Origin: Tabrizicola sp. TH137
GTDB taxonomy: Bacteria; Pseudomonadota; Alphaproteobacteria; Rhodobacterales; Rhodobacteraceae
Length of the DNA: 64,000 bases
Assembly: GCF_002855575.1 (NCBI RefSeq)
Contig: NZ_PKRQ01000008.1
Span: 1 to 64,000 of the forward strand
Direction: 5' to 3'
Within the stretch, counting starts at the first letter, position 1; every line of letters starts with the position of its first letter. Under the pieces are notes generated by a model. That model was not told where the DNA came from, searched no databases, and worked only from the letters and a program-made list of their open reading frames with translations. Positions 44,086-52,880 of the stretch are shown here, one piece after another. Position numbers and translations under genes: made by a program.

Positions 44086-45303
44086 TTACGCCGGGGGGTG
44101 ATTCCGGCAAGCCATTTGTGCGTTCAGGGCCGGGATTTGCGCCTCGTCCGGGGGATCGGCCAGCGAGAGCACCGGCAGGAGCGCGCGTAGGCCGTCATGG
44201 TGGCGACGCAGGCCATATTCCAGATCGGAGAGATGGAAGCCTTCGAAGGATTGCGACTTCATCGACTCGTTGGACCAGATCGACAACTGCTGATCTTCGG
44301 CCGAAGTGGCGCGGTCGATCCGCATGGCAAGGTAGCGCGCAAGTCGGGTTTCGCGGCTTTCGTTGGCCCAGCGATAGGTGCGGCCCGTGAGGCGGGTGTT
44401 GCCGACGGAAAGAGGAATGTCCTGGTAGAACTGCACCCCTTCCGGCGTCATCGCAAAGACGGTGCTGGGGAAGATGCCGTAATAGGTCCAGGCCTTTTGC
44501 AGATGGGGCGGCAGGTCCGGGCGGTCGGGCGAGTGCTTTACATATTCCCGGACCGACCAGCCCCGCCCCGGCGCATCGCCATACCATCCGATGGACATGG
44601 AGAGGCCGTTTTCCAGTTGGTGATCCCGATAGGTGCGGCCGTAGAGTTCCTGAAGCGCGGGATGGGCGAGGGCGACGTGATAGCCTTCATTGTCCACATC
44701 GCGGACGGATTTCCAGTTCACGGGCAGTTCGGTGGACCAGTCGGGGGTCTGCACGGGCAGAAGCTCGGTCATCCGATAGGCGGCGAAATCGGCGGCGAAG
44801 GGGGCCAGAAGGTCCGCCATGGGCGGCTGCGGGCCCGGCTTGAAGCGGATGAAAAGAAAGCCGTGGGCGATGGACAGCTCGATGGGCTTGAGGCCGAAAT
44901 CCTCGCGCTTCATCTCGCCGAAGGTGGAGGGGCGGGCGGCGCCGCGCAGGGTGCCGTCGAGGTTGTAGACCCAGCCGTGGAAGGGGCAGACGATGGAGCC
45001 CTTGCAGGTGCCTTCGGCCCCGTCCACCACCCGCGCGCCGCGATGGCGGCAGAGGTTGTGGAAGGCGCGAACGACGCCATCCGCGCCGCGCATGACGACG
45101 GCGCGTTCGCCCAGCAGATCGAAGGACAGCCAGTCGCCCGCATCGGGGATGTCGCATTCATGGCCGACGAGTTGCCAGTGGGTCAGGAAGACATGGTCAC
45201 GTTCGAGATCGAACAGGGCCTGCGAGTGATAGGCCCAGGCGGGCAGGCCGCGACGATCCCAGTCATTCGGGACGGGCAGGGTGGCATAGGGCAGATCGGT
45301 CAT
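44086..45303 (-). CDS. Rieske-type oxygenase alpha subunit (first)
   Basis: A 405-residue oxygenase. The Rieske [2Fe-2S] cluster ligands are C84-x-H86 and C106-x2-H109 (NLCRHRGA, VCPFHGW). The mononuclear iron site is in VRDVDNEGYHVALAHP, with the bridging Asp conserved. Such enzymes hydroxylate or oxidatively demethylate their substrates with electrons from a reductase, but no reductase or ferredoxin gene is in the operon. It overlaps the second Rieske gene by 4 bp. The two are only distantly alike, so they should act on different steps. Confidence 0.93.
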   Translation of the reverse strand: MTDLPYATLPVPNDWDRRGLPAWAYHSQALFDLERDHVFLTHWQLVGHECDIPDAGDWLSFDLLGERAVVMRGADGVVRAFHNLCRHRGARVVDGAEGTCKGSIVCPFHGWVYNLDGTLRGAARPSTFGEMKREDFGLKPIELSIAHGFLFIRFKPGPQPPMADLLAPFAADFAAYRMTELLPVQTPDWSTELPVNWKSVRDVDNEGYHVALAHPALQELYGRTYRDHQLENGLSMSIGWYGDAPGRGWSVREYVKHSPDRPDLPPHLQKAWTYYGIFPSTVFAMTPEGVQFYQDIPLSVGNTRLTGRTYRWANESRETRLARYLAMRIDRATSAEDQQLSIWSNESMKSQSFEGFHLSDLEYGLRRHHDGLRALLPVLSLADPPDEAQIPALNAQMACRNHPPA

Positions 45304-46436
45304 GGGCGATCCTCCATTTCGGACAGAATCCAGCGGTGGAAATTGTGAATCTCGTATTCCTCGGGCATCAGCCGCGCAGCGGTGAAGGCGGGGGAACGGA
45401 TGCCGCGCTGGTTCATCTCGGCCGCCGTGCCGTCCTGTTCCAGCACGGTGATGGCGAAGGCCGCGACGGCGGCGGGGTCGAGGGCTGGCAGCGTCTCGGG
45501 CGCGAAGTGCCATTCGGCGGTGAGGCGGGTGCGTTCCGGGCCGAGCGGTTCGATGCGGACGGAACGGACGTAATCGGCATGGGCCACGACATAGGCCGTG
45601 GGCCAGAGCGTGACGAAGGTATAGCCCGCCGCGCGTTCCTGGTCTGTCAGGTCGGGGAAGGGGGGGGCGCAGAGGGCGCCGTCAGGCGTCCAGCTTGCCG
45701 CGCCTGGGCGGAGATTGGGCTGGGCGGGCTGGCCGGGCTGCCAGTCATGCGCCTCGGTCGCGCCCATGATGCCGCGCCCGTAAACGGGGACCATGTCGCA
45801 GAGTTCGGGATGGATGCCGGGGCAGTGCAGGCATTCGGAGTAATTTTCCCAGAAGGTCTTCCAGTTGCAGGCAAGCTCTGCCTGCCAGCGATGGCCGGTG
45901 ACGAGGTCTGCCATCGGCCAGTTGTCCAGCGTGGAGAGCGGGACATCGGCATGAAGGGGCGGGGGATCCTTGGCCAGCGACAGGAAGAGGAAGCCGTTCC
46001 AGACCTTGTGCGCGACGGGGCGCAGGCCGTGGGCGGCGCGGTCGAAATCCTGTGTCGGGCGGGCATGGCCGGTGGCGACGAGGCGGCCATCCTCGGCCGC
46101 ATAGGCGAAGGCGTGATAGGGGCAGCGGATGAGGCGGCCGATCTCTTCCACCTCGGTGCGGCAGAGTTCGGAGCCGCGATGGGGGCAGGAATTGTGATAG
46201 GCGGAGAGGGCGCCTACCGTTGTTCGCGCCACGATCACCGGGGCGGTTCCTACGGTGACGCGCCGCATCGTGCCGGGGGTGAAGTCGGCCAGCCGCCCGA
46301 CCATGATCCAGTGCCGGGCGAAGATCGTGGCCATCTCGCGCGCCTGCCAATCGGCGTCCAGATAGGCCGAGCGGGGCAGGCCTTCGGGGCAGTGCCCAAG
46401 GCGGGGGGAAAGCGGGTGGCGGTCTTCCTGTCCCAT
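45300..46436 (-). CDS. Rieske-type oxygenase alpha subunit (second, glycine-betaine-monooxygenase-like)
   Basis: A 378-residue oxygenase with Rieske ligands C84-x-H86 and C105-x2-H108 (NSCPHRGSE, RCPYHAF). The iron-site segment WENYSECLHCPGIHPEL has the NxxECxHCPxxHPEL form found in demethylating Rieske enzymes of quaternary amines such as GbcA and stachydrine demethylase. Oxidative removal of an N-methyl group as formaldehyde is therefore the likely reaction. Its stop shares one base with the next gene's start (TGATG). Confidence 0.93.
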   Translation of the reverse strand: MGQEDRHPLSPRLGHCPEGLPRSAYLDADWQAREMATIFARHWIMVGRLADFTPGTMRRVTVGTAPVIVARTTVGALSAYHNSCPHRGSELCRTEVEEIGRLIRCPYHAFAYAAEDGRLVATGHARPTQDFDRAAHGLRPVAHKVWNGFLFLSLAKDPPPLHADVPLSTLDNWPMADLVTGHRWQAELACNWKTFWENYSECLHCPGIHPELCDMVPVYGRGIMGATEAHDWQPGQPAQPNLRPGAASWTPDGALCAPPFPDLTDQERAAGYTFVTLWPTAYVVAHADYVRSVRIEPLGPERTRLTAEWHFAPETLPALDPAAVAAFAITVLEQDGTAAEMNQRGIRSPAFTAARLMPEEYEIHNFHRWILSEMEDRP

Positions 46437-47620
46437 CAGAACCTCGCCGCTGGGGTCAGCGTGCGGCGGGCGGGGGTGTAGAAGGGACGGTCCACCACCC
46501 GGGCGCGCATCATCATCTTGGCATAATGCAGCTCGCGGAGCGCATAGATTTCCGCCCAGAGATCGGGGCTTTTCACCAGATCGGCGCGAAGTTGCGCCAG
46601 CGCGATGTTGCGTTTCAGGGTGGGCGACCAGCAGGCCCCCGTCACCACGCCGGCCTCGTGCTTTTGCGCGCGGTAGAGGATTGCGCCATCGGCGGGGATG
46701 TTGCCGTCAATCTCCAGCCCCACGAAGGCCCATTCGGGGCCCTTCGCGCGCTGCTTCAGCAGGGCGTTGCGCCCGGTGAAATGGCCCTTCTCCCAGTCGA
46801 TCAGCCAGCCGAGGCCCATGTCGAGCGGGGTGCGGAGGCGGTCTTCGCGCAGGCAGACATGGGCGGGGGTGAAGTCGTAGCCGGTGATGATGAAGCCCGC
46901 CTCCAGCCGCGCGATATTGAGCGCGTCGGAACCGATGGGGCGCAGGCCGTGGAGATGGCCCGCCTCCATCAGCCGATCCCAGAGCGGGAGGGCGAGGTCA
47001 GGCGTCGTCCAGAGTTCGTAGCCCAGATCGCCGGTGAAACCGGTGCGCGAGATCATCAGGCGACCGGTGGCGAAGGGCACGTCCATCATGCGGAAGGGTT
47101 TCAGGGCGTCGATGTCGATGCCCGCGCGGCGCAGGATTTCGGCGGAGGTCGGGCCTTGCAGGGAGAGGGCGGCGATATCTTCCGTCTCTTCCGTTACGGT
47201 GACGTCGAAGCCGTGGGCGCTGTCGAGAAGCCAGGGCAGGTGACGTTCCTGGCAGCAGAGGCGGAAGCGCGTGTCGGTCAGGCGGAAGAGGGTGCCGTCA
47301 TCCAGAAGGTGCCCGGCATCATCGCACCAGATGGTGTAATGCACCGATCCGGTGCGGAGTTTGGCCACGTTGCGCGGGGTGAGACGGTCGAGGAAGGCCA
47401 CCGCATCGGGCCCTTCGATCCGGTATTTGATCATCGGGCAGAGGTCATAGACCGAAGCGCTGTTGCGGATGGCGGAATGTTCCATCGCAAGGTCTTCGAA
47501 CGTCGTGACGGTGCGATAGCCGCCCCAGTTTGCCCAGGCGTGGGTCTTGCAGGCGGCCGCGGTGCGCGCGTCGAAGGGCGTGGGCAGCAGGGGCGTTTCG
47601 TAGTGGCGCAGGTCGTTCAT
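46436..47620 (-). CDS. GcvT-like aminomethyltransferase / THF-dependent demethylase
   Basis: A 394-residue protein of the glycine-cleavage T family. Motifs: DDAGHLLDDGTLFRL (catalytic Asp region), SLQGPTSAEILRRAG, SRTGFTGDLGYELW and PLDMGLGWLIDWEKGHFTGRNALL. These are the folate-binding fold and C-terminal barrel. The family moves one-carbon units from amines or sulfonium compounds to tetrahydrofolate (GcvT, DmdA, dimethylglycine demethylases). Beside two Rieske enzymes it probably captures a methyl or formaldehyde unit. The start 47620 overlaps the FAD gene upstream by 4 bp. Confidence 0.9.
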   Translation of the reverse strand: MNDLRHYETPLLPTPFDARTAAACKTHAWANWGGYRTVTTFEDLAMEHSAIRNSASVYDLCPMIKYRIEGPDAVAFLDRLTPRNVAKLRTGSVHYTIWCDDAGHLLDDGTLFRLTDTRFRLCCQERHLPWLLDSAHGFDVTVTEETEDIAALSLQGPTSAEILRRAGIDIDALKPFRMMDVPFATGRLMISRTGFTGDLGYELWTTPDLALPLWDRLMEAGHLHGLRPIGSDALNIARLEAGFIITGYDFTPAHVCLREDRLRTPLDMGLGWLIDWEKGHFTGRNALLKQRAKGPEWAFVGLEIDGNIPADGAILYRAQKHEAGVVTGACWSPTLKRNIALAQLRADLVKSPDLWAEIYALRELHYAKMMMRARVVDRPFYTPARRTLTPAARF

Positions 47621-49128
47621 CTCTCGGCCTCCATCGCAAGGGCCGCGTTCCAGCCGGGGGTGCCCGAGACGCCGCCGCCGGGATGGCATCCCGCAGAGGC
47701 GAGCCAGAGGCCGGTGATCGGTGTGCGATACTGGGCGATGCCGGGGAGGGGGCGGAGGAAGAGCATCTGTTCCACGCTGAGTTCGCCCGCATGCCAGTTG
47801 CCGCCGGGAAGGCCGGTTTCGGCTTCGATGTCATAGGGCATGCGGAGGCGGGTCTCGGTCACGCTCGCGGTCAGGCCGGGGGCGTGGCGTTCCAGTTGCA
47901 GCAGGCAGGCGGCCAGCATTGCGGCGCGTGCGGCATCGCGGTCGGCTGGTGCATGGGGGGCGTATTGCACGATGGCCGACAGGCGGTGCTGGCCGTCTGG
48001 CGCGGGGGTGCGGGCGGTGGGGATCAGGAGTTCCATCACCGGTTCCTCCGGCACCTCGCCGTATTTCACCGGGTTGAAGGCGCGTTCGACATGCTGGTCC
48101 GACGGGGCGATCAGCAGGCGATGTGTCGGATCGGCCCCGCGGAAATCGGGCAGGGACGATAGGGTGAGGTCCAGCCGCGCCGCGCCACCGCGCGCCTTCT
48201 GGTGGCGGGCACGGGTGTAGAGGCCGTTGTCGAGATGGCGGGGGCCGATCAGGGCAGTGAGCGTTGTCTTGGGTGCCAGGGCCGAGACGATGCGTTTCGC
48301 GGTGATCTCTTCGCCCGACGTCAGGGTGACGCCGGTGGCGGTGCCGTCGGTCACCTCGATCCGGGCGACGCGGGCATTGCAGCGGATCGTGACGCCCGCC
48401 GCGACGGCCGCCTTGGCCATGGCGGTGGCAAGGGCGGGCATGCCGCCTTCGGGCAGGCCGAGGGCGCCTTGCTGGCCTTGGGTTGCGCCGGACAGGCGGT
48501 AGAGCCAGGGAAGGACGGAATTGGGAGAGCGCGGTCCGAGCCAGGAGCCGAGCGTGGCGTCGAAGGCGAGCGCGCCTTTCAGGAGGGGCGAGCGGAGTTC
48601 GTCATCCAGCAGGTCGAAGACATTGGTCAGGAAGATGCGGCCCAGTTCGCGGAACTCTGCCGCGCCCATCATCCGCGCCTTCAGCCCGATCATGGCAAGT
48701 TTCAGGAGCGGGTTCTTCGCATCGGCGGCGGGGCGGGGCGGCGTCATCGTATTGAGCGGCGCGAGGATCGCGGCGAAGCGCAAAAGGCGGGCGCGGAGGT
48801 CCGCCCATGCCTTGGCATCGGCGGGGTCGATGTTGCCCGAAAGGCGGGCGCCCAGAACCCCGTCCATCCGCAGATGGTTGCCATCGGCGGCCAGCGCCGT
48901 GGTGGGCAGCGCTGTGGTTGCCCATGTCAGGCCGTGGCGGGCGAGGTCCATCCCCTGCTCTACCCGCGGGTCGAGATTGTAGGACAGATGGGCCAGTGCC
49001 GCCGCGCCGCCCCCCGGTGCGGCCCCGGCCTCCAGCACCAGGACGGAGGCCCCGCCCTTGGCCAGCCGGTGCGCAGCGGCAAGGCCGTTGGGGCCTGCGC
49101 CGATGACGATGGTGTCAAACGATGGCAT
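47617..49128 (-). CDS. FAD-dependent oxidoreductase of the phytoene-desaturase/amine-oxidase type (downstream copy)
   Basis: A 503-residue flavoprotein with an N-terminal dinucleotide fold DTIVIGAGPNGLAAAHRLAKGG and E at the end of beta-2 (VLVLEAGAAPGG). A C-terminal FAD stretch GLWLASAGCHPGGGVSGTPG closes the fold. It is related to carotenoid desaturase-like oxidoreductases, but no carotenoid genes are present, so an amine or amino acid oxidation is more likely here. It is a diverged paralogue of the gene before it and overlaps that gene by 14 bp. Confidence 0.88.
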   Translation of the reverse strand: MPSFDTIVIGAGPNGLAAAHRLAKGGASVLVLEAGAAPGGGAAALAHLSYNLDPRVEQGMDLARHGLTWATTALPTTALAADGNHLRMDGVLGARLSGNIDPADAKAWADLRARLLRFAAILAPLNTMTPPRPAADAKNPLLKLAMIGLKARMMGAAEFRELGRIFLTNVFDLLDDELRSPLLKGALAFDATLGSWLGPRSPNSVLPWLYRLSGATQGQQGALGLPEGGMPALATAMAKAAVAAGVTIRCNARVARIEVTDGTATGVTLTSGEEITAKRIVSALAPKTTLTALIGPRHLDNGLYTRARHQKARGGAARLDLTLSSLPDFRGADPTHRLLIAPSDQHVERAFNPVKYGEVPEEPVMELLIPTARTPAPDGQHRLSAIVQYAPHAPADRDAARAAMLAACLLQLERHAPGLTASVTETRLRMPYDIEAETGLPGGNWHAGELSVEQMLFLRPLPGIAQYRTPITGLWLASAGCHPGGGVSGTPGWNAALAMEAER

Positions 49129-50728
49129 AGGCGTCGCTCATGTGGGAAACGGGTTGGCGCAGGTCGCGCAGCACTTCGCGGGCGGCGTTGCGGCCCGGCG
49201 CGCCCATGACGCCACCGCCCGGATGGGTGGAGGAGCCGCATATCCAGAGGTCCTTCACCGGCGAGCGGTAGTTGGCGTAGCCCGGAACGGGGCGGTTGAA
49301 GAACATCTGGTCGAAGGTCAGTTCGCCCTGGAAGATGTTGCCTTCGGTCAGGCCCACTTCTGCCTCCAGCTCGCGCGGGGTGCGCACCTCGACATGCAGG
49401 ATCAGGTCGCGGAAGCCGGGGGCATGGGCCTCGATCTGGTCGATGCAGGTCTTGGCAAAGGCGTCGCGGTCGGCATCGCTCCAGGCCTTTCCTTCGATCT
49501 GGGGCGGGGCGTATTGCACGAAGCAGGACATGAAATGCTTGCCCGGGGGGGTCATCGTCGGGTCGATCATCGTGGGGATCATCACGTCCTGGAACGGGTG
49601 GCGGCTGAAGCGGCCCGCCTTCCAGTCGTCATAGGCGCGTTCCATCTGGTCGATCGTGTCGGTGAAATGCAGATCGCCCTTGATGTTGGGCGCCCCCTCG
49701 GGGAGCGCGGTGAAGCGCGGCAGGCCGTCGAGCGCGATGTTGAGCTTGCCGGAGGAACCGCGGGTCTTGAACCGTTCCACCCGTTTCACGAAATCGGGCG
49801 GCAGTTCCTTGCGGTCAACATGGCCAAGGAAGGTGCGGCGAACATCCATGTTGGACAGGACGCGGCGGGCGGCGATTTCATCGCCATTGGCCAGCACGAC
49901 ACCAGTGGCGCGGCCATTGGAAATGCGCACCTCCTGCACGCCTATCCCTGCGCGGATTTCCCCCCCCGCAGCGCGGAAGCTTTCGGCCAGGGCGCGGGTG
50001 ATCGACCCCATGCCACCCCGTGCGTAGCCCCATGCGCCCACATTCCCATCCACGTCGCCCATGGCGTGATGGAGAAGGACATAGGCGGTGCCGGGCGACA
50101 TCGGGCCGAGTGCGGTGCCGATGATCGAGCCCACGGCCTGATAGGCCTTTACTGCGGGGTTTTCGAAGTATTCGTCGAGGAAGTCGCTGATCGACATGGT
50201 CCAGAAGCGCAGCATGTCGCAGAGAGCGGCTTCGGACTGCCCGGTGATCTGGCGGCCGAGCCAGAGCAGTTCGGATAGGTCGCGGGGATGGAAACTGGCG
50301 AGGTCCGGCGGGCGGCGCATCAGCATGGGCCGGATCAGGCGGCAGTTGCGCAGGATATCGCGGGCGTAGCGGTCATAGGCTTCGGCATCGCGGCGGGAAT
50401 GGCGGGCGATTTCGCGGCGGTTCGATTCATGGTCGCGGAACATGCCCAGATAGCCGCCGTCGCGCGTCATCAGCGCGCCGCCCTCATAGGGCAGGATTTG
50501 CAAGCCGTGGCGCGACAGGTCCAGATCGCGCATGATCTCGGGCCGGAAGAGGCTGCTGACATAGGAGCAGTTGGAATAGGTGAACCCAGGATAGAGTTCG
50601 CGGCTGACTGCGGCGCCACCGATCCAGTCGTTCTTTTCGACGATGACGGTCTTCAGCCCGGCGCGCGCCAGATAGCAGGCCGCGACAAGGCCATTATGTC
50701 CTGCCCCGATAACGACGGCATCATACAT
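49115..50728 (-). CDS. FAD-dependent oxidoreductase of the phytoene-desaturase/amine-oxidase type (upstream copy)
   Basis: A 537-residue flavoprotein: DAVVIGAGHNGLVAACYLARAG, then VIVEKNDWIGGAAVS, and a C-terminal DLWICGSSTHPGGGVMG motif like that of the downstream copy. Conserved central features include DISDFLDEYFENPAVKAY and GGMGSITRALAESF. The tandem pair may form a heterodimer or catalyse successive oxidations. Overlaps of 8 bp upstream and 14 bp downstream tie it to the operon. Confidence 0.88.
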   Translation of the reverse strand: MYDAVVIGAGHNGLVAACYLARAGLKTVIVEKNDWIGGAAVSRELYPGFTYSNCSYVSSLFRPEIMRDLDLSRHGLQILPYEGGALMTRDGGYLGMFRDHESNRREIARHSRRDAEAYDRYARDILRNCRLIRPMLMRRPPDLASFHPRDLSELLWLGRQITGQSEAALCDMLRFWTMSISDFLDEYFENPAVKAYQAVGSIIGTALGPMSPGTAYVLLHHAMGDVDGNVGAWGYARGGMGSITRALAESFRAAGGEIRAGIGVQEVRISNGRATGVVLANGDEIAARRVLSNMDVRRTFLGHVDRKELPPDFVKRVERFKTRGSSGKLNIALDGLPRFTALPEGAPNIKGDLHFTDTIDQMERAYDDWKAGRFSRHPFQDVMIPTMIDPTMTPPGKHFMSCFVQYAPPQIEGKAWSDADRDAFAKTCIDQIEAHAPGFRDLILHVEVRTPRELEAEVGLTEGNIFQGELTFDQMFFNRPVPGYANYRSPVKDLWICGSSTHPGGGVMGAPGRNAAREVLRDLRQPVSHMSDAYAIV

Positions 50729-52085
50729 GGGCGGGTTCCCTGGCCGCCTCAGACTCCAGATCCTCCAGCGTCAGGTCCACGGCGGTTTCGACGGCGCGCA
50801 GCGTGTCGGTCAGGCAGGTCGGATCAAGACCATGGGCCTCGCACATGAACCAGGGTTCGCGGCTGTCGGGTTCGCAGATGATGCCCAGATCGTGCAGGTA
50901 ATACGCCATGCGGTCGTAGAAGCTGTAATCCGACGTCTTCCAGGCGCGATAGTTGTCGGGCGGTTCGGGCGCGAAGAAGAGGCCGAACATCGAGGGATGG
51001 CCGGAAAAGGAATGGACGATCCCGCGCGCGTTCAGGATGGCCGAGATGCCCGCCTTCAGGCGTTCGCCATAGTTGGCCAGGGTTTCCAGTGCCGGGGTTT
51101 CGTCCAGGATGCGCAGACATTCCTCGGCGGCGGCAAGGCTGACGGAATGGGCGGTATAGGTGCCGCCATGGCTTGCCCCGCCATAGCGGAAGGAGCGCAT
51201 CACCTCTTCCCGCCCGGCGACGACGGCGATTGGATAGCCGTTCGCCACGGCCTTGGCGAAGGTGGTGATGTCGGGGGTGACGCCAAGGATGCCCTGGATG
51301 CCGCCCTTGCCGACGCGGAAGCCCGATTTCACCTCGTCGATGATGAGCATGACGCCGTAGCGGGTGCAGAGTTCGCGGGCGAGGCGGACATATTCGGCGC
51401 TGGCCATGATCGAGCAGCAATTGCCCTGGATCGGTTCGATCAGCATGGCGGCGAACTGGTTGCCATGGCGGCGGAACACATCTTCCAGCCGTTGCAGATC
51501 GTTCATCGGTGTCAGGTGGGCGAGGCTGCGGACGGTGGGTGGGATGCCCTTGCCATAGGGCACAACTTCGGGGTCGGCATTGCCGCCCTGCTGCCAGCCC
51601 TCGACATCGGCCTGCCACATCGCGGCATCGAACAGGCCGTGATAGCCGCCTTCCACGAGCAGATAGGATTCCCGTCCCGTATGGGCGCGGGCAAGGCGCA
51701 GCGCGGCCATGACCGCCTCGGTCCCCGAATTGGAGAAGCGGACGAGTTCGGCGGCGGGGACCATCTTGGCGATGCGGTCGGCGACGATGAGTTCGCGTTC
51801 GGTCGAGAGGGCGAAGACGCCGCCAACCTCCATCCCCTTGCGGGCGGCGGCATCGACGCGGTCATCGGCATAGCCGAGGATCGCGGGGCCATAGCCGAGG
51901 CGGTAATCGACATAGCAATTGTCGTCGATATCCCATGTCCGCCCGCCCTTGCCGCGCGCAACATAGATCGTGCGATCCTCGCCCCAGTAGCGGAAGGTGG
52001 AGGAAACGCCCAAGGGCAGCCGCTTCACGGCGCGTTGGAACTGGGCGTTCGATTTCGTGAGGGTGCGATGGGGCGGGAGGGTCAT
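50721..52085 (-). CDS. Class III PLP aminotransferase (glutamate-1-semialdehyde aminomutase-like)
   Basis: A 454-residue fold-type I PLP enzyme. Visible motifs: FSNSGTEAVMAALRLARAHTG (phosphate-binding), EGGYHG, LIIDEVKSGFRVGKGG (PLP-pyridine Asp) and TTFAKAVANGYP with the Schiff-base Lys. It aligns with HemL-like transaminases rather than GABA or ornithine types; since no heme genes are near, it is a catabolic enzyme. ATG 52085 gives MTLPPHRTL; ATG 52142 is possible but would reach into the operator. It is the first gene of the thirteen-gene operon. Confidence 0.92.
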   Translation of the reverse strand: MTLPPHRTLTKSNAQFQRAVKRLPLGVSSTFRYWGEDRTIYVARGKGGRTWDIDDNCYVDYRLGYGPAILGYADDRVDAAARKGMEVGGVFALSTERELIVADRIAKMVPAAELVRFSNSGTEAVMAALRLARAHTGRESYLLVEGGYHGLFDAAMWQADVEGWQQGGNADPEVVPYGKGIPPTVRSLAHLTPMNDLQRLEDVFRRHGNQFAAMLIEPIQGNCCSIMASAEYVRLARELCTRYGVMLIIDEVKSGFRVGKGGIQGILGVTPDITTFAKAVANGYPIAVVAGREEVMRSFRYGGASHGGTYTAHSVSLAAAEECLRILDETPALETLANYGERLKAGISAILNARGIVHSFSGHPSMFGLFFAPEPPDNYRAWKTSDYSFYDRMAYYLHDLGIICEPDSREPWFMCEAHGLDPTCLTDTLRAVETAVDLTLEDLESEAAREPAHV

Positions 52086-52124
52086 GCAGGACTCGCGCAG
52101 TTGTGATGACCAAGGCTGGCATTC

Positions 52125-52144
52125 GATTGACTGGGTTGTCAATC
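52125..52144. promoter_or_regulatory. TetR/BetI-type operator between the catabolic operon and its regulator
   Basis: GATTGAC-TGGGTT-GTCAATC is a perfect 7-bp inverted repeat with a 6-bp spacer, 40 bp before the aminotransferase start and 92 bp before the TetR start. The half-site resembles the ATTGA-rich elements bound by BetI. TTGACT inside it could double as a -35 element. It would let one repressor control both directions. Confidence 0.75.
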
Positions 52145-52235
52145 AATTCTTTTCCCGTGCAGGTTTTCGCGCTAGTCTGCCTTTGTCTGGCGCGGCTTTG
52201 CCGCTACATGGGCATCAGTTTCCGAAAGGTGAGCC

Positions 52236-52880
52236 GTGACACGACCTGCGCTTCAGACCGACCCGCGCCCGCCCCGCACCCTGAGCAAGGATGCGCGCCG
52301 GGCGCAGCTGATCGAAGCGACGATCAGCACGATGGCGGAATTCGGCTATTCCCGCACCACGCTGACGGCGGTGGCGAAGCGGGCGGGCCTGTCGCATGGG
52401 CTGGTGCTGTTCCATTTCGACACGAAGGAGAACCTTCTGTCCGAGACGCTGGATTTCCTGTCGGAGGAATATCGGGCGAACTGGCAGGCGGCGCTGGCCG
52501 CGGCGGGGGATCGCCCCGAGGCGCAGCTTGAGGCGCTGGTGCGGGCGGATTTCAACCCGGTGATCTGCACGCGCGACCGGTTGGCGGCCTGGTGCGCCTT
52601 CTGGGGGGAAAGCCAGAGCCGGCCGATCTATCAGGCGCGCTGCGGATCGAATGACGAGCATTACAATCGCGTGCTGGAGGGCATCTGTGCCGAGATGAAC
52701 CTTCGGCATGGCTATTCGCACGATCCAGCACGGGTGTCGCGGCTGATCCGCATTTCCATCGAAGGGGTCTGGCTGGACCTGATGACGATGGCGGCGCCCT
52801 ATGCGACGGAAGAGGCGATGGCGACGGTCTGGCTGGGGCTGTCGGCCTTGTATCCCCGGCAGTTTCAGCCCCTGACCTGA
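52236..52880 (+). CDS. BetI-like TetR-family regulator
   Basis: A 214-residue repressor. The TetR DNA-binding domain (about 20-70) reads RRAQLIEATISTMAEFGYSRTTLTAVAKRAGLSHGLVLFHFDTKENLL, given here as a single region ending in the usual FxxKE. The ligand domain has the BetI-like line RLAAWCAFWGESQSRP, which in BetI senses choline-like compounds. The GTG start at 52236 follows AAAGGTGAG. It diverges from the catabolic operon and likely represses it until the methylated substrate is present. Its end overlaps the end of the opposing LysR gene by 16 bp. Confidence 0.93.
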   Translation: MTRPALQTDPRPPRTLSKDARRAQLIEATISTMAEFGYSRTTLTAVAKRAGLSHGLVLFHFDTKENLLSETLDFLSEEYRANWQAALAAAGDRPEAQLEALVRADFNPVICTRDRLAAWCAFWGESQSRPIYQARCGSNDEHYNRVLEGICAEMNLRHGYSHDPARVSRLIRISIEGVWLDLMTMAAPYATEEAMATVWLGLSALYPRQFQPLT

